Notes under the pieces: model-generated
The model's database searches: none
Told to the model about the DNA's origin: nothing
The model's input: only the letters and a program-made list of their open reading frames with translations
Translations under genes and position numbers: made by a program
In this document: one piece after another, positions 50,831-59,102 of the stretch
Layout of the letters: every line of letters begins with the position of its first letter
Position numbering within the stretch: the stretch's first letter is position 1
NCBI GenBank assembly: GCA_019634595.1
Contig: JAHCBC010000004.1
Span: forward strand, 372,001 to 436,000
Reading direction: 5' to 3'
Length of the DNA: 64,000 nucleotides
Source of the DNA: Akkermansiaceae bacterium
Lineage (GTDB): Bacteria > Verrucomicrobiota > Verrucomicrobiia > Verrucomicrobiales > Akkermansiaceae

Positions 50831-51811
50831 ATGCAACGCCTTTCCCGACAAGCCACCGTCCTCCTCTGTGCCACGTTACCGGTGCTGCTCGCCAGTTGCT
50901 CGATGCTGCCCGGAGGCGGTCGCCCCGGTGCGCCGTCCCCTTCCGGATCGATCGCCAAGGAGGACACGCTGAGGACGCAGATCTTCCTCGATGCGAAAGG
51001 CTTCGGCCCGGGCGTGGTGGATGGACGCTCCGGTGAGTTCACGGGCAAGGCACTGGCCCGCTACCAGCAGGCGAACGGGCTGTCCCCGGACTGGCGGCCG
51101 GACATTTCGAACATCACCACGCTATCCAGCTACACCATCACGGAGAAGGACCTCTCCGCGCTGGGCACGATGGCGGATGAGCCTGAGGACCAGGCGAAGC
51201 AGCCGAAGATGCCCTACACCACGCTCATCGAGCTGTTGTCGGAACGCTTCCACACCACGCAGAAGTTCCTCCGCACGCTGAACCCGGGCGTGGACCTCAA
51301 CAGCATCCCACCCGGCACCACAGTGACGGTGCCAGCGGTGGCGCGTCCCTTCCGCTTCGACGCCTTTCCGTCCACCTATCCTGCCCCGTCCTCCGGCACC
51401 GCCTCCTCCCGCCGGGTTCTGGTGGATCTACGGGAGAAAATGCTGGAGGTGCGGGAAGGAAGCCGCCTGATCGCCGCCTTTCCCATCACCCCCGGCTCGA
51501 CGGAACACCCGGCGCCTGCCGGCGAATGGCGTATCACCGGCTCCGTGCCGTGGCCATGGTACCGGTATGATGAAGGGGTGTTGAAGCGCGGGGAACGCAC
51601 GGAGAACTTCTTCAACCTGCCGCCCGGGCCGAACAACCCGGTCGGCATCCTGTGGGCGGGCCTGAACCGCCCGGGAATCGGCATCCATGGCACGCCCGTA
51701 CCGGACACCATCGGGCGGGCGGGCAGCCACGGCTGCATCCGCCTTTCCAACTGGGACGCGGCGAAGTTCCACTCCCTCGTCGGAAAAGGAACGCCGGTGA
51801 CGATCCGGTGA
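50831..51811 (+). CDS. L,D-transpeptidase lipoprotein (YkuD type)
   Basis: This periplasmic enzyme makes 3-3 peptidoglycan crosslinks or attaches proteins to the wall. The start at 50831 gives 326 residues with a lipoprotein signal (LLASC, Cys near 22). A peptidoglycan-binding-like helix set follows (about 45-90, VVDGRSGEFTGKALARYQ), then a LysM-like segment (about 128-165), and the YkuD domain (about 185-326) with GIHGTPVPDTIGR and the active site SHGCIRLSNWD (Cys about 301). All active-site residues are present. It lies 52 bp after the DUF1080 gene on the same strand. Confidence 0.92.
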   Translation: MQRLSRQATVLLCATLPVLLASCSMLPGGGRPGAPSPSGSIAKEDTLRTQIFLDAKGFGPGVVDGRSGEFTGKALARYQQANGLSPDWRPDISNITTLSSYTITEKDLSALGTMADEPEDQAKQPKMPYTTLIELLSERFHTTQKFLRTLNPGVDLNSIPPGTTVTVPAVARPFRFDAFPSTYPAPSSGTASSRRVLVDLREKMLEVREGSRLIAAFPITPGSTEHPAPAGEWRITGSVPWPWYRYDEGVLKRGERTENFFNLPPGPNNPVGILWAGLNRPGIGIHGTPVPDTIGRAGSHGCIRLSNWDAAKFHSLVGKGTPVTIR

Positions 51812-51822
51812 GCCAACGCGGC

Positions 51823-52287
51823 TCAGCCCTCGTCCGGGATCTCCGCCTCCACCAGTTGCGCCAGCAAGGTGAGCGATTCCTGCCAGCCGAGGTAGCAGCC
51901 GTCCACCGGGATCATCTCCGGGATGCCCTCCTGGGTGATGTGGACCTCCGTGCCGCACGAAACGGGCCTGATGAGGATGGTGTTCTTCATCTCGCCCGGC
52001 AGGTTCGGATCCTCGAAACGGTCGGAATACACCAGCCTCTCTCCGGGAACGATCTCCAGGTAGGTGCCACCGAAATGATGCTCACTGCCGGTGCTGAAGT
52101 TCCTGAAGGACATGCGGTAGGTGCCGCCCACCTTCAGGTCCAGATGGTGGATCTTTCCGACGAAGCCGTGCGGAGGAAGCCATTTCACCTTCGCGTCCGG
52201 ATCAGTGAAGGCACGGAAGATGCGGTCCGGTGTGGCGCGGAGGACGCGGTGGAGAACGACGGTGTTCGGGGCGGTGGTGGTGCTCAT
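51823..52287 (-). CDS. SRPBCC (AHSA1-like) domain protein
   Basis: This 154-residue protein has the START-like fold of AHSA1/activator-type SRPBCC proteins. Segments: TVVLHRVLRATPDRIFRAFTDPDAKVKWLPP (about 11-41), GGTYRMSFRNFSTGSEHHFGGTYLEIVPGERLVYSDRFED (about 55-94) and GTEVHITQEGIP near 113. A hydrophobic ligand is expected; the function is unknown. The start at 52287 is chosen because a longer frame (to 52383) adds an unstructured lead. Divergent from mtfA and convergent with the L,D-transpeptidase gene. Confidence 0.88.
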   Translation of the reverse strand: MSTTTAPNTVVLHRVLRATPDRIFRAFTDPDAKVKWLPPHGFVGKIHHLDLKVGGTYRMSFRNFSTGSEHHFGGTYLEIVPGERLVYSDRFEDPNLPGEMKNTILIRPVSCGTEVHITQEGIPEMIPVDGCYLGWQESLTLLAQLVEAEIPDEG

Positions 52288-52399
52288 GGTCTTGTGGAGG
52301 TTGGTTTCATAAGCTCGACGAACGGCGGCGGCGCACAAGGACACACTGCGGGCGGAAAGTTGGACTTTCTCCGGTGGCGGCATCCGCTAGCGTGCGGCC

Positions 52400-53170
52400 A
52401 TGATTCTGGAGAAACTGCAGCAACTCTTCGGTGGCGGGGCGGAACCCGTGTTCGAGGACGAGTGGATCGCCGTGCTTGAGGGGAACGTCCCGCTTTACAA
52501 GCGGCTGCCGGAGGAGCTGAGGCAGCGGCTTCACGAACGGATCGCCCGTTTCGTGGAGTCCGTGCGTTTCGAGGGTTGCAACGGGCTGGATGTCACGGAT
52601 GACATGATCCTGACCGTGGCGGCGCAGGCCTGCCTGCTGGTCATCCACCGCGACGGCGTCCCCTACCCCGGCCTACGGACGGTCTATCTCTACCCCAGCA
52701 CCTTCAGTTCCATCCACAAAAGCGTGGACGCCATGGGTGTGGTCACGGAAGGACGCGTCCACCGCCTGGGAGAATCATGGGAAACCGGCACCATCGTCCT
52801 GTCATGGGATTCCATCGAGCAAGGTGCGCGCGACATCCATGATGGGAGCAACGTCACCTTCCATGAATTCGCCCACCAGCTCGACCACGAGGACGGTCCC
52901 ACCGATGGCGCGCCCGGTCTGGGCAGCCGCGCGGCCTACCGCTCATGGGCGCGTGTTTTTTCCGAGAACTACGCCGACTTTCTGGAACTCACCGAACGTG
53001 GCAGGAGAACCGTGATCGATGCCTATGGAGCCACCAACCCCGCGGAATTCTTCGCGGTGGCCACGGAGACGTTCTTCGAGAAACCCCGGCAGCTTTCCGA
53101 AAAGCGGCCTGAACTCTATCAGGAACTGATGGACTACTATGGGCTGGATCCGCGGGAGTGGTTTCCCTGA
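52400..53170 (+). CDS. mtfA: MtfA-type zinc peptidase (M90)
   Basis: MtfA proteins are cytosolic zinc peptidases; in E. coli MtfA binds Mlc and so affects the glucose phosphotransferase system. The 256-residue protein has the HExxH-type motif NVTFHEFAHQLDHEDG (about 151-166), with the third ligand Glu probably in a later EFFAVATETFFEKP near 216-229. It also has the family segment LTVAAQACLLVIHRDG (about 73-88) and a PELYQELMDYYGLDP end. No Mlc or ptsG neighbour occurs, so its target is unknown. It is followed directly by a decayed glyoxalase-like region. Confidence 0.92.
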   Translation: MILEKLQQLFGGGAEPVFEDEWIAVLEGNVPLYKRLPEELRQRLHERIARFVESVRFEGCNGLDVTDDMILTVAAQACLLVIHRDGVPYPGLRTVYLYPSTFSSIHKSVDAMGVVTEGRVHRLGESWETGTIVLSWDSIEQGARDIHDGSNVTFHEFAHQLDHEDGPTDGAPGLGSRAAYRSWARVFSENYADFLELTERGRRTVIDAYGATNPAEFFAVATETFFEKPRQLSEKRPELYQELMDYYGLDPREWFP

Positions 53171-53515
53171 GAGGCCTCGTCCGCTTTCTCCGGTTCTACG
53201 GAGAAGGCTCCTTCCTGGTGGCAGGATGAAGGCCCGGCCGTTTTCGGCGGTGAGCCTCCCGATGGTGACTTCGGTGCGCCCGGAAAGGCATGGAGGATCA
53301 ATTTCCGCGTCGCGGATCCGGATGCGATGGCCGCCCAAGCTCCTCTCCGCGGACATCGGGGTTGACCGTCGATCCGGAGACCTACCCCAACGGGTGTTTC
53401 GCTCCATTTCCACGATCCGGACGGAAACCCGATCAAACTCCGGCAAAGCGGCGGCACGGATGCACGCGACCGGCATCTGAATAGCCATGCCGCTCCATAA
53501 CCCAACACCATCAAG
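53171..53515 (+). pseudogene. Decayed glyoxalase/VOC-family gene remnant
   Basis: No start codon is present, and the reading frame must shift at least twice. In one frame, starting right after the mtfA stop, residues such as WWQDEGPAVFGGEPPDGDFG and INFRVADPDAMAAQ occur. A second frame near 53369 carries DPETYPNGCFAPF. A third carries LHFHDPDGNPIKLRQ before a stop. Together these match the middle and end of VOC/glyoxalase-like proteins (DPETYPNGRFARxHDPxGNPIELW pattern). The N-terminal 30 or so residues are missing. The pieces lie in the right order and spacing, so this is most simply a broken gene. Confidence 0.65.
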
Positions 53516-53595
53516 CCTCCCCCGATCTAACAGTTAGATAAAACAGGTCGGAAAATGTTGGAAAATCCCCGAAAATTGATTTACGGGGGGCGGAG

Positions 53596-55422
53596 ATGCA
53601 CGATGTCGCCCTCATTTCAAATCTCATTTCCGCCTCCAGCTTCCTCGGCGCGGCGATCCACAATCTCGACCTGATCCTGACGATCACAGGAGGCCTGGGC
53701 GCCGCATTGCTCCTCGGTTATCTTTCCCACCGCATCGGGCTTTCCCCCATCGTCGGCTATCTGCTGGCAGGCATCGTGGTGAGTCCGCACACCCCCGGTT
53801 TCGTGGCGAACGAAGGGATGGCGAAGCAGTTGGCGGAGATCGGTGTGATCCTGCTGATGTTCGGGGTGGGCCTCCATTTCCACTTCAAGGAACTGCTGGC
53901 GGTGAAGCGGATCGCCATTCCCGGTGCGGTCGTACAGAGCGCGGCCGCCACCCTGCTGAGCATGTTCATCATGCACGCGTGGGGCATGACGTGGACGCAG
54001 GGCGCGGTCTTCGGCATGGCCATCGCGGTGGCCAGTACGGTGGTCCTCACCCGCATCCTGGTCGATAACAACCACCTGCACACCCCCATCGGCCATGTGG
54101 CGATCGGCTGGCTGGTGGTGGAGGATATTTTCACGGTGTTCGTGCTGGTACTCATCCCCGCCATCTTCGGCGGTGAGGCCGGGGCGGAGCTGAGTGCCGG
54201 GGCCGTGGCCATGGCGCTGGTCTGGACAACGGTGAAAATCGTAGCCCTGGTCGCCGTTGTCTTCTTCGTCGGTGGCTGGGCCGTGCCACGGATCCTGACG
54301 CTCATCGCGCGCACGCGCTCCCGGGAGCTTTTCACCCTGGGCGTGCTGGTGCTGGCGCTGGGCATCGCCGTGGGTTCCGCCAAGCTTTTCGGGGTCTCCA
54401 TGGAACTGGGTGCGTTCCTCGCCGGCATGGTGGTGGGGCGTTCCGACTTCAGCAGCCGCGCCGCCACCGACGCGCTGCCGATGAAGGATGCCTTCGCGGT
54501 CCTTTTCTTCGTCTCGGTCGGCATGCTTTTCGACTATCACATCCTCGTCCAGAGCCCGTGGATGGTGCTGGCGACCGTCGCCATCGTCATGGTTGGCAAG
54601 CCGGTGGCCGCCATCGTCATCACCGTGCTGCTGCGCTATCCGTCGCGCACCGCGCTGGCGGTGGGCGCGGTGCTGGCCCAGATCGGCGAATTTTCCTTCA
54701 TCGTCGGCACCATGGCCATGATGTATGGTCTGATCGATGACCGGGCGTTCAACGTCCTGGTGGCGACCGCCATCATCTCCATCACGCTGGCCCCCATCCT
54801 TTACCGCACGGTGGATCCCATCGAGCGCGCCTTGGCAAAGAACCCGAAGCTTTGGGCGATGCTGAACCGGAATCCCGCCGTCGGCAAGAAGCCCAAGTTC
54901 GATCCGGAGCATGACTCGCTTCGCAAGGCCATCGTCGTCGGCTACGGACCGGTCGGACAGACCGTGGTGCGCCTGCTGAACGACAACGGCTTCTCCCCGG
55001 TGGTGGTGGAGATGAACGTGGATACCGTGCAACGTCTCAGGACGGAGGGCATCGCGGCGGTGTATGGAGACGCCGGCCATGCGGAAACGCTCAAGACCGC
55101 AGGCGCGGATGAGGCGCAGATCCTCATCCTCAGCGCATCCAGCGTGCAGGCCGCCAAGGAACTCATCCGCGAGGCCCGCCGTCTCAATCCCAAGATCCGC
55201 GTGATCGCCCGCACCGCTTACCTGCGTGAGGCGGAGGCACTTGCCGCCGTAGGTGCGGACAGCGTCTTCACCGGCGAGGGTGAGGTGGCGCTCTCCATGA
55301 CCGAAAACATCCTCGAGAGCTTCGGCGCCACGCCGGAGCAGATCGACCGCGAGCGTGAACGCATCCGCCGGGAGTTCTCCCGCGACGAATTGGCGGATGC
55401 CGGGCCGATGCCAACGCATTGA
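53596..55422 (+). CDS. CPA2-family cation:proton antiporter with TrkA-N domain
   Basis: This 608-residue inner-membrane protein exchanges K+ or Na+ for H+, as in KefB/YbaL. It has about twelve hydrophobic segments (about 20-415), including GLSPIVGYLLAGIVVSPHTPG, GVILLMFGVGLHFHFKELLA and VSMELGAFLAGMVVGRSDF. A Rossmann NAD-binding RCK/TrkA-N domain follows (about 440-560), starting AIVVGYGPVGQTVVRLL. The region ends with LAAVGADSVFTGEGEVALSMTENIL. Cation choice is unknown. A 608-residue length is usual. Confidence 0.93.
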   Translation: MHDVALISNLISASSFLGAAIHNLDLILTITGGLGAALLLGYLSHRIGLSPIVGYLLAGIVVSPHTPGFVANEGMAKQLAEIGVILLMFGVGLHFHFKELLAVKRIAIPGAVVQSAAATLLSMFIMHAWGMTWTQGAVFGMAIAVASTVVLTRILVDNNHLHTPIGHVAIGWLVVEDIFTVFVLVLIPAIFGGEAGAELSAGAVAMALVWTTVKIVALVAVVFFVGGWAVPRILTLIARTRSRELFTLGVLVLALGIAVGSAKLFGVSMELGAFLAGMVVGRSDFSSRAATDALPMKDAFAVLFFVSVGMLFDYHILVQSPWMVLATVAIVMVGKPVAAIVITVLLRYPSRTALAVGAVLAQIGEFSFIVGTMAMMYGLIDDRAFNVLVATAIISITLAPILYRTVDPIERALAKNPKLWAMLNRNPAVGKKPKFDPEHDSLRKAIVVGYGPVGQTVVRLLNDNGFSPVVVEMNVDTVQRLRTEGIAAVYGDAGHAETLKTAGADEAQILILSASSVQAAKELIREARRLNPKIRVIARTAYLREAEALAAVGADSVFTGEGEVALSMTENILESFGATPEQIDRERERIRREFSRDELADAGPMPTH

Positions 55423-55580
55423 CGCGGCCATCGTGCTGTGCGTTCTGCAACGGGGAGCGCACAGGTTGCAGCGGAGCGGAGCACGCCGCTTCAGACCCGA
55501 CTCCAAGCGAATCATTGGATGACAATGGATTGCGTCTGAATATCATCCTTGGCCCATGCCTTGCGATGGGGATCTCCACA

Positions 55581-55679
55581 ATGATCCGAGATCGCGCCAT
55601 GGAACTACTGGGCTGGATGGCCGCTGCCATCATCATCGCCACCATCGCCTGGTTCCAGAGAGCGCAGGCCGGGTTCTGA
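55581..55679 (+). CDS. Possible 32-residue single-span membrane peptide
   Basis: The frame has MIRDRAMELLGWMAAAIIIATIAWFQRAQAGF: a basic start, one hydrophobic helix and a short tail. The nearby gap (55423-55698) shows nothing else except a weak inverted repeat TGTGCG/CGCACA (about 55438-55464). No strong ribosome-binding site is seen, so it is only a candidate. Confidence 0.25.
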   Translation: MIRDRAMELLGWMAAAIIIATIAWFQRAQAGF

Positions 55680-55698
55680 ATCCCATCATCAGACGACC

Positions 55699-55956
55699 AT
55701 GAACCATATCCACTTCCTCACCGACCTGGAACTGACTCCTGACGAGCAGTCCCGTGCACTCAAAGGACACATCCTCCGTACGGCGGCCGCGAACTGCCGG
55801 GACGGGGTGCGCAAGCTGCCAATGGAGATGGTGCGCATCGAAAAGATGCTGGAGGATCGCAGTATCTTCCACCTCATCCCGGTGAATGATGAAGCGGTTC
55901 TGGAAAGACGGGAATTTTCCTCGGCGAAGACCGGATTACGCCGCTCCGGTTCGTAA
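55699..55956 (+). CDS. Small hypothetical protein
   Basis: This 85-residue protein begins MNHIHFLTDLELTPDEQSRALKGH and is charged and helical, with no membrane segment. I recognise no family. It ends with a Ser/Arg-rich tail. It is followed by a hairpin terminator (55986-56015), which supports a transcribed unit. Coding use is like its neighbours but the evidence is modest. Confidence 0.45.
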   Translation: MNHIHFLTDLELTPDEQSRALKGHILRTAAANCRDGVRKLPMEMVRIEKMLEDRSIFHLIPVNDEAVLERREFSSAKTGLRRSGS

Positions 55957-55985
55957 AACCCACGTTACCCGGAGACACGAAATCG

Positions 55986-56015
55986 ATGGCGGACCTTTTC
56001 AAGAGGGTCCGCCAT
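55986..56015 (+). terminator. Hairpin terminator candidate
   Basis: ATGGCGGACC and GGTCCGCCAT pair perfectly around a 10-base loop, followed by TTCCATTTTC. The T-tract is interrupted. It is 30 bases past the small gene. Confidence 0.55.
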
Positions 56016-56195
56016 TTCCATTTTCGGTTACATCCATTTTCCAGCTTAACTCTCTCAAGGTCTGGATACTATGGCAAATCGCACCAACAAAAGCCTTAAT
56101 TTTGCGCATTGTTTCATAATTCACCTTCATAGAGCTATTTATAAGCATTATTTGCGTTAGACGGGCGCGATTGCGATGCGATCAAGTCCCTTACC

Positions 56196-56807
56196 ATGAA
56201 CAAGTTGATCCTACCCATTACCGTATCCGCTCTGGCCCTCACCGTCATTCCGGCATCCGCTGGCGAACCGAGCCAACCCTATCAACCTTACCAACCCGCC
56301 CCGGTCGAACAGTCCCCGATGTGGCAATGGTTCGTGGGTGGCTCCGTGAGCTATCTCTTCGAATACGACGAACCCATGTACGCGCTGAATGTCGGAGCGA
56401 AATCCCCGTGGAGTCCGCTCGGATTCGCCACCAGTTTCTATCTGGAGGGCGGCTTCGTGGAGGATGACAATGAATCCCGCATCCCGCTGGGTGTCGGTGG
56501 CATTGACTCCGACCTGGAGATCATCCCGGTGACCCTCAACGTGCAGTTCGAGAAAGCGCTCAATGACTGGATCGGCCTCTACTTCGGTGTCGGTGCGGGT
56601 GCTTCCTTCACCGATCTCAAGGTCGCCGGTGTGGGCCACGACCACGACACGGTCTTCACTGCGCAGGCTTTCGCCGGGGTGAACTTCCGGGTGGGAGCCA
56701 ACTCCGAGATCTACACCGGTGGACGCTATATCCGCTTCGACGATGCGGATAACTACGACCTGGATAACACCTGGGCCGCGGAAGCAGGCTACCGCTGGAA
56801 GTTCTGA
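56196..56807 (+). CDS. Outer-membrane beta-barrel protein
   Basis: This 203-residue protein has a signal peptide (about 1-22, ending PASA), a short Pro/Gln-rich start (EPSQPYQPYQPAPVEQ) and alternating hydrophobic strands through residue 203. It ends in YRWKF, the aromatic C-terminal residue used for barrel assembly by BAM. The size fits an eight-strand barrel. The upstream gap (56016-56195) is AT-rich compared with the window and probably holds the promoter. Function unknown. Confidence 0.82.
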   Translation: MNKLILPITVSALALTVIPASAGEPSQPYQPYQPAPVEQSPMWQWFVGGSVSYLFEYDEPMYALNVGAKSPWSPLGFATSFYLEGGFVEDDNESRIPLGVGGIDSDLEIIPVTLNVQFEKALNDWIGLYFGVGAGASFTDLKVAGVGHDHDTVFTAQAFAGVNFRVGANSEIYTGGRYIRFDDADNYDLDNTWAAEAGYRWKF

Positions 56808-56836
56808 ACGGATTCCATTTCCACCTTTGGAAATGC

Positions 56837-56870
56837 GGGCCGTCCGGATGATCTCCGGACGGCCCTTTTT
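56837..56870 (+). terminator. Rho-independent terminator after the outer-membrane barrel gene
   Basis: GGGCCGTCCGG and CCGGACGGCCC pair perfectly around ATGATCT, followed by TTTTT, 29 bases past the stop. Confidence 0.9.
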
Positions 56871-56951
56871 CCGTTCATGGACGATTCGTTCACATGGGGT
56901 GGATTGACAGGTGCCGTCCATCCCGTCTTGCTTGTCCACAACCCGCTTTCC

Positions 56952-57770
56952 ATGAACCCCATCAAACTCCTTTCCCCGATCCTGCTCGCCGTTTCCCTCC
57001 TCCACACGGCCAGCGCGGAGGAGAAGGCCAGGCCTTTCCACTTCGCCCACCGTGGCGGCGCGTTCGAGTTCGAGGAAAACACCCTCTCCGCCTTCCGCGG
57101 CAGCTATGAGGCCGGCATCCGCGGCTGTGAGCTGGACATCCGCATGACCAAGGACGGGGAGCTGGTCATCCTCCATGACGATTCCCTGCAGCGCACCCAC
57201 CAGGGCGAGGGGCCGGTCGAGCATCTCACCGCGGAGGAGGCGCGGAAGATCGTCAGCCGCAAGCAGGGGGAACCGATGCTCTTCCTGGCGGATTTCCTCA
57301 AATACTTCTCCGACAAGCCGGGGATGTACATCGAGTTCGAGATGAAGACCAGGAATGCCGGCCTCTATCCTGACAGCCGGATCACGGAGTATGCGGAGAA
57401 GATCCATGCCGCGGTCACGGCAAAGGTTCCGCAGGGCAGCACCTATGTTTTCACCTCCTTCGATCCCCGCCCTCTGAAGGCCGTGAAGAAGATCGATCCC
57501 GCGGCGGAGATCATGTTCATCAAAGGAGGTCCGCTCACTCCGGAAATCCTGCTCGCTGCGAAGGAGATCGGCGCGAAGCGGGTTGCCTGCAAGATGGAAG
57601 GCACCACCCGGCTCGCGGTGAAGGATGCTCAGAAACAGGGCTTCATCGTCACCGGCTGGCCGGGTCACACGCTGGAGGACTACTTCCTGGGACTGGGCCT
57701 CGGTGTGGATGCCATCTGTACCGACATCCCGGTTGCCGTGCAGAAACACATCGAGCGTAGCGGCCTCTGA
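56952..57770 (+). CDS. Glycerophosphodiester phosphodiesterase
   Basis: This enzyme hydrolyses glycerophosphodiesters to glycerol-3-phosphate and an alcohol; a signal peptide (about 1-22, LHTASA) places it outside the cytosol. The start at 56952 gives 272 residues. The TIM-barrel motifs are complete: FHFAHRGGAFEFEENTLSAF (catalytic His and Glu, about 29-48), GCELDIRMTKDGELVILHDDSLQRT (acidic metal site and second His, about 58-82), and FEMKTRN near 124. The longer frame from 56877 is rejected because it puts a non-family lead before the signal peptide. Single-gene unit. Confidence 0.92.
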   Translation: MNPIKLLSPILLAVSLLHTASAEEKARPFHFAHRGGAFEFEENTLSAFRGSYEAGIRGCELDIRMTKDGELVILHDDSLQRTHQGEGPVEHLTAEEARKIVSRKQGEPMLFLADFLKYFSDKPGMYIEFEMKTRNAGLYPDSRITEYAEKIHAAVTAKVPQGSTYVFTSFDPRPLKAVKKIDPAAEIMFIKGGPLTPEILLAAKEIGAKRVACKMEGTTRLAVKDAQKQGFIVTGWPGHTLEDYFLGLGLGVDAICTDIPVAVQKHIERSGL

Positions 57771-57908
57771 CGGAATGTATCAGCCATCAAGCCGGATCCG
57801 TCACGCGATCACGTGATATCCGGATGACCGGTTTCGTGACATGGTTCTTCCGTCAGCGCGAAGGACTCCCCCCGACCGGAACGGTGACAAATTTCCCCCC
57901 AAAAAGAG

Positions 57909-57946
57909 ATCGGCAGGTGATTCCCCCCACGGCGTCATCTGCCGAT
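57909..57946. terminator. Hairpin after the phosphodiesterase gene
   Basis: ATCGGCAGGTGA and TCATCTGCCGAT pair at 11 of 12 positions around a 14-base loop. The plus-strand tail is TTGGTTTTCC, and AAAAAG precedes it, so it could act on either strand. The gap 57771-58021 holds nothing else clear. Confidence 0.45.
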
Positions 57947-58021
57947 TTGGTTTTCCGGGGATGATGGCGGGAGACCATGAGTGCAACTTTCACGCCGCTG
58001 TTTCCGTATTCCCGGGAACCC

Positions 58022-59095
58022 ATGAAGATCCACCCATTGGCCGCGTTGCTGCCGACCCTGGTTTTTTCCTGCATCGCCGCCGGCGAGCCTCTGGTGATCA
58101 ATGGCAGGGATGAGCTGAAAGCCGCCCTCCCGAACCTGAAGGAGAATACCGTGATCCGCATCGCCCCCGGTGACTACGGGTCCGGCTACCAGGTGAGGAA
58201 CATCCCGAACCTGACGGTGGAGGCGCTCGATCCATCCTCGCCACCTGTATTCCGTGGCGGAAATGAAGGCTGGCATTTCAGCCAATGCAGCGGACTGACC
58301 CTGCGGAACCTGACCATCACCGGACAGTCGTCGAACGGGATCAACATCGACGACGAAGGTGAGCGTGAGCGTCCGGTGAAGGGCATCACCCTCGAAGGAC
58401 TGGGCATCACCGATATCGGTCCTGCCGGAAATCATGATGCGATCAAACTTTCCGGTCTCACCGGTGTCACCATCCGCAACTGCCGGATCGAGGGCTGGGG
58501 CGGCCAAGCCATCGACATGGTTGGCTGCCACGCCTCCCTCATCACCGGGTGCACCATGACGGGGAAGGAGGGCTTCACCCAGGCCACCGGCATCCAGACA
58601 AAGGGAGGCTCCTCATCCATCATCATCGAGAAATGCCGGTTCACGAACACGGGGCAGCGGCCCCTGAACGTCGGTGGTTCCACCGGCATGCCCTATTTCC
58701 GCCCGTCCGGCGCGAAACATGAAGCCAGGGACATAACGGTCCGTGACTGCGTGATCGAAGGCGGGGACTGCGCCGCGGCATTCGTCGGGGTGGATGGCGG
58801 ATCTTTCACGGGCAATACCATCATCCATCCGGAAAAATGGATCTTCCGCATCCTCCAGGAGACGAAGGCGGAGGGCTTCGTCCCCTGCCGCAACGTCACC
58901 ATCAGCGGCAACCGCATCGTCTTCCGGAGATCCGGGGTGAAGACGGACATCAACATCGGCTCCGGTACGGAGGCAGGCACCTTCATCTTCAGGGACAACA
59001 GTTGGTTCGCCGAGGATGCGCCGGAAAATTCAAAACCCGCCCTTCCATCGCCCGAACAGGGTGGAACCTACGGGACCGATCCCCGGAAGTCCTGA
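58022..59095 (+). CDS. Secreted right-handed beta-helix protein
   Basis: This 357-residue protein has a signal peptide (about 1-19). A parallel beta-helix with many short strands follows, for example NLTVEALDPSS, SGLTLRNLTITGQSSNGINI (about 88-107) and GVTIRNCRIEGWGGQAID (about 142-159). The repeat pattern and the VFRGGNEGWHF opening fit PbH1/NosD-like polysaccharide-binding or lyase-like proteins. No pectate-lyase catalytic set is obvious. Cargo or substrate is unknown. It converges with the TIR gene, with only seven bases between stops. Confidence 0.85.
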   Translation: MKIHPLAALLPTLVFSCIAAGEPLVINGRDELKAALPNLKENTVIRIAPGDYGSGYQVRNIPNLTVEALDPSSPPVFRGGNEGWHFSQCSGLTLRNLTITGQSSNGINIDDEGERERPVKGITLEGLGITDIGPAGNHDAIKLSGLTGVTIRNCRIEGWGGQAIDMVGCHASLITGCTMTGKEGFTQATGIQTKGGSSSIIIEKCRFTNTGQRPLNVGGSTGMPYFRPSGAKHEARDITVRDCVIEGGDCAAAFVGVDGGSFTGNTIIHPEKWIFRILQETKAEGFVPCRNVTISGNRIVFRRSGVKTDINIGSGTEAGTFIFRDNSWFAEDAPENSKPALPSPEQGGTYGTDPRKS

Positions 59096-59102
59096 CCCGG
59101 CC

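Noticed and set aside
53617..55515. 632-residue minus-strand frame opposite the antiporter
   Set aside because: It is His/Asp/Arg-rich with no membrane pattern or domain, whereas the plus-strand frame is a full CPA2 protein.
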